Shown in pieces: positions 1 to 8,034 of a stretch of DNA of 47,243 bases. The stretch spans positions 1 through 47,243 of the forward strand of contig MGGJ01000002.1 of NCBI GenBank assembly GCA_001792345.1, read 5' to 3'. A program made the position numbers and the translations under genes. Under the pieces are notes generated by a model, which saw only the letters and a list, made by a program, of their open reading frames with translations, was not told where the DNA came from and did no database searches. The stretch comes from Candidatus Woesebacteria bacterium RIFCSPHIGHO2_01_FULL_39_32 (GTDB lineage: Bacteria > Patescibacteriota > Microgenomatia > UBA8517). How positions within the stretch are numbered: position 1 is the stretch's first letter; each line of letters starts with the position of its first letter.

Positions 1-96
1 AGAACACCACAAAAGGCAGTTGAGGACTGGATACTATCAAACAACCACAACCAATTATCTGATGTCAACGAAACTCTGATACTGTACAAAATTTGA
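1..96 (+). CDS. C-terminal end of an unidentified protein (partial)
   Basis: Frame 1 is open from the window edge for 31 codons and stops with TGA at 94-96. The last residues contain AVEDWILSNNHNQ followed by a short hydrophobic end. The W..S..H spacing is faintly like the C-terminal part of CAP/SCP-type secreted domains, but this is a guess from a very short piece. The stop codon overlaps the -35 box of the promoter for the next gene, so the genes are packed closely. Confidence 0.35.
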   Translation, partial: RTPQKAVEDWILSNNHNQLSDVNETLILYKI

Positions 97-122
97 CTTT
101 TAGGGGTTTTACAAGGTATAAT
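93..122 (+). promoter_or_regulatory. Sigma70-type promoter for the M23 peptidase gene
   Basis: TTGACT at 93-98 and a perfect TATAAT at 117-122 are separated by 18 bp. The expected transcript start is near 129, exactly where a GC hairpin begins, and the next start codon is at 166 or 178. The match to consensus is strong; activity is inferred. Confidence 0.7.
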
Positions 123-128
123 TGTCGA

Positions 129-156
129 TATCTCGCAATTTTGCGGGATTTTTTTG
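129..156 (+). terminator. Hairpin plus T-tract directly at the predicted transcript start
   Basis: ATCTCGCA and TGCGGGAT pair (one G-T wobble) around a 4-nt loop and are followed by seven T. It looks like an intrinsic terminator. Because it lies just downstream of the promoter at 93-122 it would be in the 5' end of the M23 transcript, or else ends the upstream gene's transcript. Confidence 0.5.
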
Positions 157-165
157 TGATCATAA

Positions 166-843
166 TTGATCAAAAATATGGTACTAATATCAATTCATCT
201 GCCCGCCAAGTACCGCTTGAGTATTAACCTAGCGAAAAAGCGGAAGGACTTGGACGCCGTTTCCCTCTTGCCTAACTTGGGAAAGGTCTTGCGTGCTAAG
301 AAAGGAAATAAATTTTCTCGATATTTTAGACTTCTTTTCGAGAACGAAAGAATTAAAAAGGTTATTGGTACAAATTTGGCTGTCTTAATCATTGCCTCAT
401 CTTTATTACCTACACCCACCTCGGGTTCCCAAGAGGCAGATGTAAACAGCATTAGCTCTCCTCTCGTTTTAAACACAGAGGAAGGCATCCAGTTCCCACT
501 AAAAGATATAAAAATTACGCAAAGTTTCCGTTTTTATCATGCAGGAGTCGATTTTGACGGTGTTACGGGCGATGCAATTTATCCAATAATGGCTGGCATC
601 GTTTCCAAAGTTGAGTATTCTCGATTCAACTATGGAAAATCTGTAATTATTTCCCATGGAGAAGAAATTGAGTCTTTGTACGCTCATTTGTCCAAAATCG
701 AAGTAGTTGAAGGCCAAGAGGTTACAAAAGAAACAAAACTCGGAGAAATGGGAGCAACAGGTCGCGCCTTTGGAGATCACTTACACTTAGAAATTCACGA
801 GAACGGAAACACTATAAATCCTCTAACTATTCTCTCTCGTTAA
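166..843 (+). CDS. Membrane-anchored M23 (LytM-type) metallopeptidase
   Basis: This is a probable peptidoglycan endopeptidase or an inactive LytM-type activator at the cell surface. A basic N-terminal part is followed by one membrane segment (about residues 66-82), a short linker, and an M23 domain at residues 108-222. The zinc ligands of the family are visible: H125 and D129 in HAGVD, and H207 in HLHLE, with H174 (YAHL) and H205 as the other conserved histidines. The first codon of the frame is TTG (166); ATG at 178 is an alternative, and neither has a clear Shine-Dalgarno sequence. The 3' end overlaps the tail of a broken Nudix gene on the other strand by 17 bp. Confidence 0.85.
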   Translation: MIKNMVLISIHLPAKYRLSINLAKKRKDLDAVSLLPNLGKVLRAKKGNKFSRYFRLLFENERIKKVIGTNLAVLIIASSLLPTPTSGSQEADVNSISSPLVLNTEEGIQFPLKDIKITQSFRFYHAGVDFDGVTGDAIYPIMAGIVSKVEYSRFNYGKSVIISHGEEIESLYAHLSKIEVVEGQEVTKETKLGEMGATGRAFGDHLHLEIHENGNTINPLTILSR

Positions 844-1270
844 GGGCATCTCTTACAAGCGTAAGAATTCTTTTTGAAATTGGACGCCCACAGATCTCTT
901 CTGCTTCATCTAAAGTTGCCCAAAAGGGTCTATTTCTGTCTTCATTATTTACAACTTCACCCTGGTAATCTGTTATCAGAAATACATGTCTTATATTTAA
1001 AGTTCCATCTGCCTACAATTGTTCTACATCTCCGATTTGTTTAAAAACAGTTGGAGTTATCGACCTTTCCTCGTTAACTTCCCTCATCATTATTTCTTCT
1101 AACGTTTCACCTTCCTCCACTCCCCCCCAGGCACAATCGTGAAACCATAAAAAGATCGTTCCGGATCTGTTCTTTCTTTTAAAAGTATTTTATTGTCTGT
1201 ATATATTACCAATATCACCCCATGTTTTTTTTGGGTATTCTTTTGTTTCGGGAGTTTTCGAAACTGCCAT
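827..1270 (-). pseudogene. Broken Nudix hydrolase gene (two frameshifts and one stop)
   Basis: No long frame is open here, but joining three minus-strand frames gives a full Nudix protein of about 147 residues. It starts MAVSKTPETKEY at 1270 and ends at TAG 827-829. The Nudix box is recognisable as GGVEEGETLEEIMMRE followed by VNEER, preceded by FYGFTIVPGG. The frame breaks in a run of eight A (near 1230) and again in a run of seven G inside the Nudix box (near 1130), where one more base in the G run would restore it. A separate in-frame TAG lies at 1013-1015. Either the gene is decaying or the two homopolymer breaks are assembly errors; the TAG is not a homopolymer error. Confidence 0.8.
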
Positions 1271-1385
1271 ATTAATTGACTTAACCGTTATCTAGAACTT
1301 GCTAAATATACCCCCAGCACCAAACTTACTTGCTTCCGAATACTACTTGTTCGTATCGCAAGAGCGTTGGTGCGGGGCAATCAAC
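1271..1385. other. Short spacer, no gene seen
   Basis: The spacer holds an imperfect inverted pair, CCCCAGCACCAA near 1313-1325 and TTGGTGCGGGG near 1366-1376, about 40 bp apart. No tRNA fold could be made. A TATATT-like -10 for the broken Nudix gene is possible on the minus strand. Confidence 0.35.
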
Positions 1386-1979
1386 TTATTTATTATCTAA
1401 CAACGTCCATAAGTACCATGATGCTACCGTCCTGTAAGGTTTCCAACGAAGGGCGAATTTTGACATTTCTTCGGCTTTCAATTCTTTATTTAAAAGCTTC
1501 CTCATCCCCTTTTTTATACCTAAATCATCATCAGGAAATATATCTTGCCTCCCCAAAGTAAACATTAAAAACATCTCAGCGGTCCAGCGACCAATCCCTT
1601 TTACTGCTATAAGCTCTTCCATAACTTCATCATCAGGCAACTCATTTAACTTTCTTATGTGTAATTTCCTACCTTTTACTCTCTGAGCCAAGTCTTTAAT
1701 TGACCTTACCTTTGCCCAAGCCATTCCACAATTTCTTAAGTCTTGATCAGAAAGAGCCAAAAGTTTTCTGGGAGTTAATCTTCCTCTAGTTTTTCCTTTC
1801 AAACGCTCGAAAATGACATCGGCTACTCTTCCAGAAAGTTGTTGGCCTATGATTTCTCCAGTTAATCCTTGAAAATAGTCGATATGAACTCTTGGTTTTA
1901 TTTTACAGGAACCGTATTTTTTAATGAGCGGTCCGATGTACTTATCTCTTGAGAGAACCCTTTCCGCCTCATTCCACAT
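1386..1979 (-). CDS. DNA-3-methyladenine glycosylase II (AlkA-type, HhH-GPD family)
   Basis: This enzyme excises alkylated bases, starting base-excision repair. The helix-hairpin-helix with the GPD signature is seen as VKGIGRWTAEMF followed by FPDDDLGIKKGM; the conserved catalytic Asp lies in the DDD run. An early segment, FQGLTGEIIGQQLSG, matches the usual substrate-pocket helix. The frame is open back to ATG 2024, but that would overlap the end of groEL by 20 bp. ATG 1979 (MWNEAERVL) begins where AlkA-like proteins of this size usually begin, giving 197 residues. It lies 25 bp after groEL and may be read through from it. Confidence 0.88.
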   Translation of the reverse strand: MWNEAERVLSRDKYIGPLIKKYGSCKIKPRVHIDYFQGLTGEIIGQQLSGRVADVIFERLKGKTRGRLTPRKLLALSDQDLRNCGMAWAKVRSIKDLAQRVKGRKLHIRKLNELPDDEVMEELIAVKGIGRWTAEMFLMFTLGRQDIFPDDDLGIKKGMRKLLNKELKAEEMSKFALRWKPYRTVASWYLWTLLDNK

Positions 1980-2004
1980 GAAGTAAATTATATTGAAGAA
2001 TTTT

Positions 2005-3639
2005 TTAGTAGTCCATTCCGCCACCCATTCCTCCGCCTGGCATGCTAGGCATATCTTTCTTTTCTTCCGGAAGATCTGTTATCAATCCTTCTGTAGTCAA
2101 AACCATCATTGCAACACTTGCTGCGTTTTGGAGTGCCGATCTGGTCACTTTCAAAGGATCTAAAATCCCGAATTTAATCATTGAACCAAATTCTCCCGTC
2201 AAAGCATTAAAGCCGTAATCATCATCTTTGTTTTCTTCAACTTTTCTTAGTACAAATCCATCATCTTCTCCTGAATTTTTGGCAAGCCATCTTAATGGTT
2301 GTTCTAGTGCGCTTCTTACAATGTCTATTCCTATCTGTTCATCGTCATTTTCTGCTTTAAGTGTATCTAAAATAGCCCTTGCACGAAGCGGCGCAACTCC
2401 TCCTCCGGGTAGTATGCCTTCCTCAATAGCAGCCTTTGTTGCGCCAACCGCATCCTTCACTCTTTCTTTCTTCTCATTGAGTTCAATTTCAGTTGCAGCT
2501 CCTACATTAATCTGTGCAACGCCACCTGACAACTTAGCCAATCTTTCTTCAAGTTTTTCTCGATCAAAATCTGAGTCGGTTTCAGCAATTTGACGCTTCA
2601 AAAGCGCAATTCGACCATTTATTTTTGCCTTGTCTCCTTTACCCCCAATTATTCTGGCATTATCCTTGTCGGCCCAAACTTTGTCTGCTTGGCCAAGGTC
2701 TGTTATTTCAATCGACTCGTAAGTTCGACCAGTGTCTTCGCTTATAACGGTTCCTCCTGTTAAAACTGCAATATCTTCTAAGCTTTCTTTTCTTCTGTCG
2801 CCGAAACCGGGCGCCTTAACCGCCAGGACGTTAAACGTTCCTTTCAGTTTATTAACTACCAAGGTAGCCAGAGCCTCTCCTTCAACTTCGTCAGCAATAA
2901 TAACCAAATTTTTTGATACCTTTACAAATTTTTCCAAAAACGGAAGCATATCCTGAATAGAAGAAACTTTCTTGTCCGTAAGAAGAATGTATGCATCTTC
3001 TATTTCGGCTTCCATTCTGTCGGGGTTGGTCACAAAATAAGCAGAAACATAACCGCGGTCAAATTCCATTCCTTCCTTATATTCGATATCTATTGTTAGG
3101 CCTTTCCCCTCCTCAACGGTTACTACCCCATCTCGACCAACTTTGTCTAAAGCCTCTGCAATTTTTGATCCGATTGCTGAATCTCCAGCTGAAATTGTCG
3201 CTACCTGTTCTATTTCTTCCTTATTTTTAATTGGTTTTGAGATCTTTTTCAGCTCAGATACAACCGATTCAACTGCCTTCTTGATTCCATGCTTTATAAT
3301 CATTGGGTTTGCACCAGCTGTAATGTTTTTCATTCCAGCTTGAGTCATTTGCTGGGCAAGAAGGGTTGCTGTTGTTGTTCCGTCTCCCGCAACGTCATTC
3401 GTCTTATCAGCTGCTTCTTTAACAAGCTGTGCACCCATGTTTTCGAAGGGGTCTTTGAGTTCGATTTCTTTAGCAACGGTTACTCCATCGTGAACAATAT
3501 TTGGTGCTCCCCACTTTTTGTCGAGTGCAATGTTACGACCCTTTGGACCAAGCGTAGTAACAACAGCTTTGGCAACGATATCAATCCCCTTCATAAGGGA
3601 CTGCCTTGCTTCATCAGAAAATTTTAACTGTTTTGCCAT
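2005..3639 (-). CDS. groEL: Chaperonin GroEL (Hsp60)
   Basis: ATP-driven folding chamber subunit working with GroES in the cytoplasm. The protein starts [12 protein letters not shown] and ends in the Gly/Met tail [10 protein letters not shown], and contains the ATP-site motif [11 protein letters not shown] and the VALQP-like block [13 protein letters not shown]. The frame extends five codons further upstream, but MAKQ at 3639 is the family start and lies 4 bp after the groES stop. It has 544 residues, the usual length. It follows groES in one transcript controlled by the CIRCE-like operator. Confidence 0.98.
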   Translation of the reverse strand: MAKQLKFSDEARQSLMKGIDIVAKAVVTTLGPKGRNIALDKKWGAPNIVHDGVTVAKEIELKDPFENMGAQLVKEAADKTNDVAGDGTTTATLLAQQMTQAGMKNITAGANPMIIKHGIKKAVESVVSELKKISKPIKNKEEIEQVATISAGDSAIGSKIAEALDKVGRDGVVTVEEGKGLTIDIEYKEGMEFDRGYVSAYFVTNPDRMEAEIEDAYILLTDKKVSSIQDMLPFLEKFVKVSKNLVIIADEVEGEALATLVVNKLKGTFNVLAVKAPGFGDRRKESLEDIAVLTGGTVISEDTGRTYESIEITDLGQADKVWADKDNARIIGGKGDKAKINGRIALLKRQIAETDSDFDREKLEERLAKLSGGVAQINVGAATEIELNEKKERVKDAVGATKAAIEEGILPGGGVAPLRARAILDTLKAENDDEQIGIDIVRSALEQPLRWLAKNSGEDDGFVLRKVEENKDDDYGFNALTGEFGSMIKFGILDPLKVTRSALQNAASVAMMVLTTEGLITDLPEEKKDMPSMPGGGMGGGMDY

Positions 3640-3643
3640 AAGT

Positions 3644-3952
3644 TTAAGCAACAACTGCTAATATATCATCAAATTTCGCGAACAGATATTCAACTCCGCG
3701 CAATTTGACTTCATTTCCGCCCCATTTTTTATAGATAACAACGTCGCCAACTTTCGCGGGTGCGCGTCTTTTAGCTCCAGAATCAGTTACTTCATCGTCT
3801 CCCACAGCGAGCACCTTTCCTTGTTGAGGCTTTTCACTTGCCGTATCAGGAAGGTAAATTCCAGAGGTTGTTTTTTCTTCTGCCTCGGGAGGTTCAATCA
3901 CAAGATAACCGGGCGCGGGTTTAAGGTTTAACTTTGAAGTTGTCTTAGTCAT
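3644..3952 (-). CDS. groES: Co-chaperonin GroES (Hsp10)
   Basis: Seven-membered lid of the GroEL chamber. It is 102 residues long with the mobile-loop region [13 protein letters not shown] and the C-terminal strand [17 protein letters not shown]. It is the first gene of the groES-groEL operon, with a leader of about 90 nt containing a CIRCE-like operator and a hairpin. The N-terminus is slightly extended relative to classical GroES (about ten residues before the conserved P-L/P-GYLV block). Confidence 0.97.
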   Translation of the reverse strand: MTKTTSKLNLKPAPGYLVIEPPEAEEKTTSGIYLPDTASEKPQQGKVLAVGDDEVTDSGAKRRAPAKVGDVVIYKKWGGNEVKLRGVEYLFAKFDDILAVVA

Positions 3953-3990
3953 GTCTATAAAATAAAAATGCTGTCAGTTTATCCTGAGTA

Positions 3991-4013
3991 GTTCGACTTT
4001 GCTCACTATCGAA
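3991..4013. repeat. Hairpin in the groES leader, resembling a dispersed palindromic repeat
   Basis: GTTCGA (3991-3996) and TCGAAC (4008-4013) form a perfect 6-bp stem around a 11-nt loop. The surrounding words (CTGAGTAGTTCGAC and GCTCACTATCGAACG) look like a diverged copy of the widespread GTTCGACAAGCTCA-type dispersed palindrome. The stem and resemblance are seen; the family assignment is inference. Confidence 0.45.
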
Positions 4014-4016
4014 CGA

Positions 4017-4043
4017 TTAGCAAAACCTAACAGCGAGTGCTAT
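4017..4043 (-). promoter_or_regulatory. CIRCE-like operator (HrcA site)
   Basis: On the minus strand the site reads ATAGCACTC, nine bases, then TTTTGCTAA. The CIRCE consensus is TTAGCACTC-N9-GAGTGCTAA. The left arm matches 8 of 9 and the right arm 6 of 9, with the exact 9-bp spacer. It overlaps the -10 box of the groES promoter, the usual place for HrcA repression. hrcA itself is not in the window. Confidence 0.72.
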
Positions 4044-4071
4044 TTTAATAAACATATAGGTCATTTGTCAA
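4042..4071 (-). promoter_or_regulatory. groES-groEL promoter
   Basis: On the minus strand a perfect TTGACA (4066-4071) is followed after 18 bp by TAAAAT (4042-4047). The CIRCE-like operator begins at the -10 box, so HrcA binding would block transcript start. Confidence 0.75.
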
Positions 4072-4088
4072 GACCTGCATTATTTTAG

Positions 4089-5579
4089 TTATTTTAAAGG
4101 TATCGTGTACTTTGATAAAATTGCCTGTACGTCGTTAGTCAATTTATTAAGTTTTTCGACTCCACCGCCACTTCCCCAATCATTTATTGTTTGTCCAAAA
4201 ACTTGCTCGAGTTGAGAGTTAATACCTGTTGTGCCATCATTGGTATTATCTGCAAGATACCAATTTTTAGATTCTTGCACCAATGCAACAACTGACCCCA
4301 AAATCGGATCGTCTCTATATTGTATATTCATTTCGGGACGCGGATAGGTTCTAGGATATCCTTCAAGCTCTTCAATATTACTATTGATATTTTCTAAAGA
4401 TTCCCTTTGAGCTAAAAATTTCAAAAATCCCCAAGCTGCTTCTTTGTTTCTACTTCTTTCCCAAACACCATGTGCCCAGAAGGTAGCATAAGAATAATTG
4501 GGATCAGAAGGCGCGTTTTTGGGCAATTGCGGTAAGGGAACTGTACGAAATTTCAGACTTGGGTTTCCTCTGGTTATATCTGATGCTCGACTTGTTGGTC
4601 CAAAATACATTGCCACATTCCCTCTTGAAAAAGCTATTGTTGAAGGAGGGAGTGTATTATCCCACGTTCCTAGACTTCTGAATTCTATATAAAAGGAAAG
4701 AACTTGTCCCGCCAATTCTGAGTTCGGTTTTGAAGGATTAACTCTGTTTTGCATAAACATAAGAGCAATTACCTCCGGCCAGTAGTCCACATTTGAAGTA
4801 AAACCCAATGCAGCACCAGATTGGATAATCCTGCCTTCTTTTTCTCGAATTGTCAAACCATCTTTGCTTGCGTCGGCCAGATCCCTAAGTTCAACCCAAG
4901 TTACAGGCGGTTTTTTGATTGCCGAAGCAAAAATATCCTCGTTTATATATAAAGTTATGGCATCGTATTCCAATGGCATCGCGACGGCTTTACCTTCAAG
5001 GGACAGCGCCGAAGAAATGACAGGATAAAATGTCTGATTATACTCATTTTGGCCCATAACCGAAGATGGCAATGGTGCTAAATCATTTTTGAACATATGG
5101 GGCCAAGTGCTGTGAATTTCAAAAATGTCTGGCCCCTCACCCTTCGCTAATGCGTTAGTCAGGCGTTCGCGGTAATCCTGGGCAGATTGTTTTTGGTATA
5201 TTATCTTTACATTAGGGTTTTGTTTTTGATATTCTTCAATAAGAGGTTTATAAACAACTTCTTCGTGTTGTATACCCCACCATACAATCTCTCCCGGAGT
5301 GCCTAATAAAGTTGTTCCGGATTTACGAAACAATAAAACTATAACAATAATTATTGCCAAGATTGATAATCCAAGTACTATAAATAGCATTTTGGGGCGT
5401 TTTTTCTTAGGAACGAAGGGTATTGTACCGGAAGGCAGATTTGTTTGCGATTCTGTACTCACCTGCGGAACTGGTGGAGAAATCATTACATCGGAAGGTG
5501 ATGTTCCTCCAGTATTTTCGCTAATCTCCTGTACTTGATAACGCTTAGTTTGATTAGTATTTTGGTTATTATCCTGCAT
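4089..5579 (-). CDS. Membrane-tethered extracellular solute-binding protein (family 1, sugar-type)
   Basis: Residues 1-63 are a cytoplasmic Gln/Asn/Pro-rich tail, 64-84 a single membrane segment, and the rest an external periplasmic-binding-protein fold of the maltose-binding class. Typical pieces are GEIVWWGIQHEEVVYKPLI, the KGEGPDIFEIHSTWP block and MPLEYDAITLYINED. There is no lipobox cysteine and no cleavage site, so the protein should stay anchored by its own helix. No ABC permease or ATPase gene is adjacent, so its partner is unknown. It diverges from the VanW gene with only 40 bp between start codons. Family assignment is strong; ligand is unknown. Confidence 0.9.
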   Translation of the reverse strand: MQDNNQNTNQTKRYQVQEISENTGGTSPSDVMISPPVPQVSTESQTNLPSGTIPFVPKKKRPKMLFIVLGLSILAIIIVIVLLFRKSGTTLLGTPGEIVWWGIQHEEVVYKPLIEEYQKQNPNVKIIYQKQSAQDYRERLTNALAKGEGPDIFEIHSTWPHMFKNDLAPLPSSVMGQNEYNQTFYPVISSALSLEGKAVAMPLEYDAITLYINEDIFASAIKKPPVTWVELRDLADASKDGLTIREKEGRIIQSGAALGFTSNVDYWPEVIALMFMQNRVNPSKPNSELAGQVLSFYIEFRSLGTWDNTLPPSTIAFSRGNVAMYFGPTSRASDITRGNPSLKFRTVPLPQLPKNAPSDPNYSYATFWAHGVWERSRNKEAAWGFLKFLAQRESLENINSNIEELEGYPRTYPRPEMNIQYRDDPILGSVVALVQESKNWYLADNTNDGTTGINSQLEQVFGQTINDWGSGGGVEKLNKLTNDVQAILSKYTIPLK

Positions 5580-5619
5580 ATTTAGGCAGTTAATTCATGA
5601 TATCATACAAGAAACTTTA
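5580..5619. promoter_or_regulatory. Compact divergent promoter region with 10-bp palindrome
   Basis: Only 40 bp separate the start codons of the solute-binding protein and the VanW gene. It contains the palindrome ATGATATCAT at 5597-5606, which offers TATCAT as a -10 box to the right and a mirror-image box to the left. A shared bidirectional control site is plausible but no -35 boxes are clear. Confidence 0.4.
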
Positions 5620-7407
5620 ATGGCGAACTTTTTTAATTTCGGTCGAATGAAAAAAGGTTTCTATAGAGTAGCTAAAAAATATAAGTGGGTCTTTCTATCC
5701 GTTTCGTTACCCCTTATATTGTTATTTCTCACAATTCTCGGCTTTTCTTTATTTTATAGAAATAGAATTTTTCCAGGAGTATATGTAGTCGGGATTAAAG
5801 CTTCGGGAATGACCACCGATGAACTACAAACCGCACTTATTAAGGCAGTGGTCTTTCCAGAAAAATTAGTAGTCTTTGCTAAAGAAAAATCTTTTGATTT
5901 ATCTTTACATGAAATCGGTTTTGGTTATGATTATGACAAAACCGTAAAGTCTGCCTATTCTCTATATAGATCTGAGAATTTCCTTCTAAATTTCCTTTAC
6001 AATCTTCAGTCTCCTTTTCAAAAGAGGGAAGTTAATCTTGTAATTAATATCGATGAAGAAAAACTAAACGAGTACCTACAAGTAGTATCTAGCCAAGTAG
6101 CGGTTGAGCCAATATACCCAAATGTTGTTTACCAAGAAGCAAGAGTTGTTGTGAATAAAGGGGTGGCAGGAGAAGATATTGACCCCAAAGCAATTAAAAA
6201 AAAGCTAGAAAATAAATTATCAAGGCGCGATTATTCTCGAGTTGAACTTCCTTTAAAAAATATTGACCCCACGATTAGCGACGATGAGGCCGGTCGTCTA
6301 CAAGAGCGCGCAGAAAAACTTATCGGAAAAACACTTAATCTCTCCTATGAATACACAAACATTGTTTTAAAGGAAGATGATCTCTTTAAATTATTAGATC
6401 CTCATAAGTCATATAATGGCGAAAACATACTTGAATTCACAAATAAGGAGGTAGCACTGAAAGTTAATCGTGAACCACAAAATGCGGTTTTCCAATTCGA
6501 AAACGGTAAAGTTATTGAATTTACTCCTGCCAAGAACGGCATAACAGTTAATACCCAACTTTTTAAAGACCAGTTGATCGAAAAGCTAACGTTTTTAGAA
6601 ACATCCGAAGAAAAAACCTCTACGCTTAACGTTCCAGTTCAAACCGCACCTCCGTCCATAACAACTGAACAAGTTAACAATTTAGGAATTAAAGAGCTTC
6701 TAGGAAGTGGCGTATCCACATTTAGAGGTTCAATTCCAGGTAGGGTCTTTAATATCGGTCACGCCGCTTCGAAATTAAATGGAGTATTGGTTCCTCCCGG
6801 CGAAACCTTATCTTTTAACTCTGCAGTTGGGGAAGTATCAACTCTTACCGGTTATAAGCAGGCATACATCATTAAAGATGGTATGACCGTTTTAGGAGAC
6901 GGTGGTGGTGTTTGCCAAGTTTCAACTACTCTTTTCCGTGCAGCTTTAAATGCGGGGTTGCCAATCGAGGAACGACGAGCGCATTCATATAGAGTTGCAT
7001 ACTACGAACAAAATTCCGCTCCAGGACTCGACGCGACGGTTTATGCTCCAACAACCGATCTTAAGATTAAAAATGATACGCCTGGGCATATTTTAGTCCA
7101 AACAATATTCAAGCCGGAAGAAGTAACTTTAATTTTTGAAATTTACGGAACTTCCGACGGGAGGGTCGCAACAATCACAAAACCTGTTATTACCAGCGTT
7201 TCAGCTCCACCTGAAGACTTATATATAGATGATCCGACACTACCAATAGGACAAATCAAACAAATTGATTATAAGGCCTGGGGAGCTAAAGTTGTTTTCG
7301 ATTATGAAGTAGATAGGAATGGGGAAACTATTTACGAAAAAAAATTTGTATCTAACTTCCGTCCTTGGCAAGCAAAATTTCTCCGCGGCACAGGACCAAC
7401 TAATTAA
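5620..7407 (+). CDS. VanW-family surface protein with peptidoglycan-binding-like repeats
   Basis: A 595-residue envelope protein. After a short basic start there is one membrane segment (about 23-46), a long region with two YoaR/PG_binding_4-like domains (about 75-190 and 200-330), and a VanW domain near 385-510. The VanW domain shows PPGETLSFNSAVGEV, GGGVCQVSTTLFRAAL and ERRAHSYRVAYY. The single conserved Cys lies in the GGVCQ motif. VanW proteins are linked to cell-wall modification but their reaction is not established. The stop codon overlaps that of the convergent gene by 3 bp, and no terminator separates them. Confidence 0.9.
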   Translation: MANFFNFGRMKKGFYRVAKKYKWVFLSVSLPLILLFLTILGFSLFYRNRIFPGVYVVGIKASGMTTDELQTALIKAVVFPEKLVVFAKEKSFDLSLHEIGFGYDYDKTVKSAYSLYRSENFLLNFLYNLQSPFQKREVNLVINIDEEKLNEYLQVVSSQVAVEPIYPNVVYQEARVVVNKGVAGEDIDPKAIKKKLENKLSRRDYSRVELPLKNIDPTISDDEAGRLQERAEKLIGKTLNLSYEYTNIVLKEDDLFKLLDPHKSYNGENILEFTNKEVALKVNREPQNAVFQFENGKVIEFTPAKNGITVNTQLFKDQLIEKLTFLETSEEKTSTLNVPVQTAPPSITTEQVNNLGIKELLGSGVSTFRGSIPGRVFNIGHAASKLNGVLVPPGETLSFNSAVGEVSTLTGYKQAYIIKDGMTVLGDGGGVCQVSTTLFRAALNAGLPIEERRAHSYRVAYYEQNSAPGLDATVYAPTTDLKIKNDTPGHILVQTIFKPEEVTLIFEIYGTSDGRVATITKPVITSVSAPPEDLYIDDPTLPIGQIKQIDYKAWGAKVVFDYEVDRNGETIYEKKFVSNFRPWQAKFLRGTGPTN

Positions 7408-7955
7408 GAGATGTATCTTAGGGCCAACGATATATCAGCCAATTCACCCAAAGATTCCCTATACGTATTATCGCTCAACCATTCTCCATCTTGTGATAAA
7501 TGCTGGAAATCCTGTTGGCATTTACCATCTATAAGAAGATATAAAACTCTTTGGTCTTCACAATTACCTTGCAAAACTACTTCAAGATCTGATTTACTAC
7601 CGTTTTCGGGATGCCTTATAGTTACAGTTACTGATGAGTCTTCGTATTTCTCCATATCAACACCCAGAAAGGAAAGGGTTTCAGTAGAAAGCCTCATACT
7701 AGACGTCACTCTTAGGGGTGTAGTAAGAACACCATTGTTTCCATTGTGTTTCTTAGTTTTTTCTAGCATCTCAATTCTTGCCAATATTACATCTGTGCGA
7801 CCTATATGAGAATCATGCAGAGTAGCCTCGTCTGACGAGAAAGGTTTTTTAGGTGTATCAATAACCTCAGCCTGTTTAGGTGTCCCTAAACGGCTACTCT
7901 TAAGTAAATCGTTAAAAAACCTATCTTCTATAGTCATCTGTGAATTCTCCTCCAA
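7404..7955 (-). CDS. Hypothetical soluble protein, 183 residues
   Basis: I do not recognise this gene. It has no signal peptide or membrane segment, is acidic overall, and starts MEENSQMTIEDRFFNDLL; ATG seven codons in is an alternative start. The middle part, about 60-150, alternates short beta-like stretches (VTVTIRHPENG, LEVVLQG, RVLYLLIDGKC), suggesting a small beta-rich domain. It overlaps the VanW stop tail-to-tail and diverges from tsaD, with 79 bp between start codons. The open frame and normal codon use make it likely to be real. Confidence 0.6.
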   Translation of the reverse strand: MEENSQMTIEDRFFNDLLKSSRLGTPKQAEVIDTPKKPFSSDEATLHDSHIGRTDVILARIEMLEKTKKHNGNNGVLTTPLRVTSSMRLSTETLSFLGVDMEKYEDSSVTVTIRHPENGSKSDLEVVLQGNCEDQRVLYLLIDGKCQQDFQHLSQDGEWLSDNTYRESLGELADISLALRYIS

Positions 7956-8022
7956 AATTTAATACACAATTAAAATTTATAGCCACATCCATTAAAAACG
8001 AATTACTTGAGTAAAGTCAATG

Positions 8023-8028
8023 TATAAT
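8023..8028 (+). promoter_or_regulatory. -10 box giving a leaderless tsaD transcript
   Basis: A perfect TATAAT ends six bases before ATG 8035, so the transcript should start at or next to the start codon. No good -35 hexamer is seen at 16-18 bp. An upstream in-frame ATG at 8020 overlaps the -10 box and cannot be in this transcript. Confidence 0.6.
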
Positions 8029-8034
8029 TACCCT

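Noticed and set aside
1013-1015. In-frame TAG in the Nudix gene as a recoded codon
   Set aside because: TAG ends other genes in the window (for example smpB) and the same gene has two frameshifts, so decay is simpler.
1271-1385. tRNA-like inverted segment near 1313-1376
   Set aside because: No cloverleaf with a proper anticodon and T arm could be drawn; the pairing is imperfect.
2228-3627. Several plus-strand open frames across groEL
   Set aside because: They are antisense shadows of groEL with Ser/Cys/Phe-rich translations and no recognisable domain.
7411-7809. A 132-codon plus-strand frame after VanW
   Set aside because: It is antisense to the 183-residue gene, which has a better start context and a more protein-like composition.
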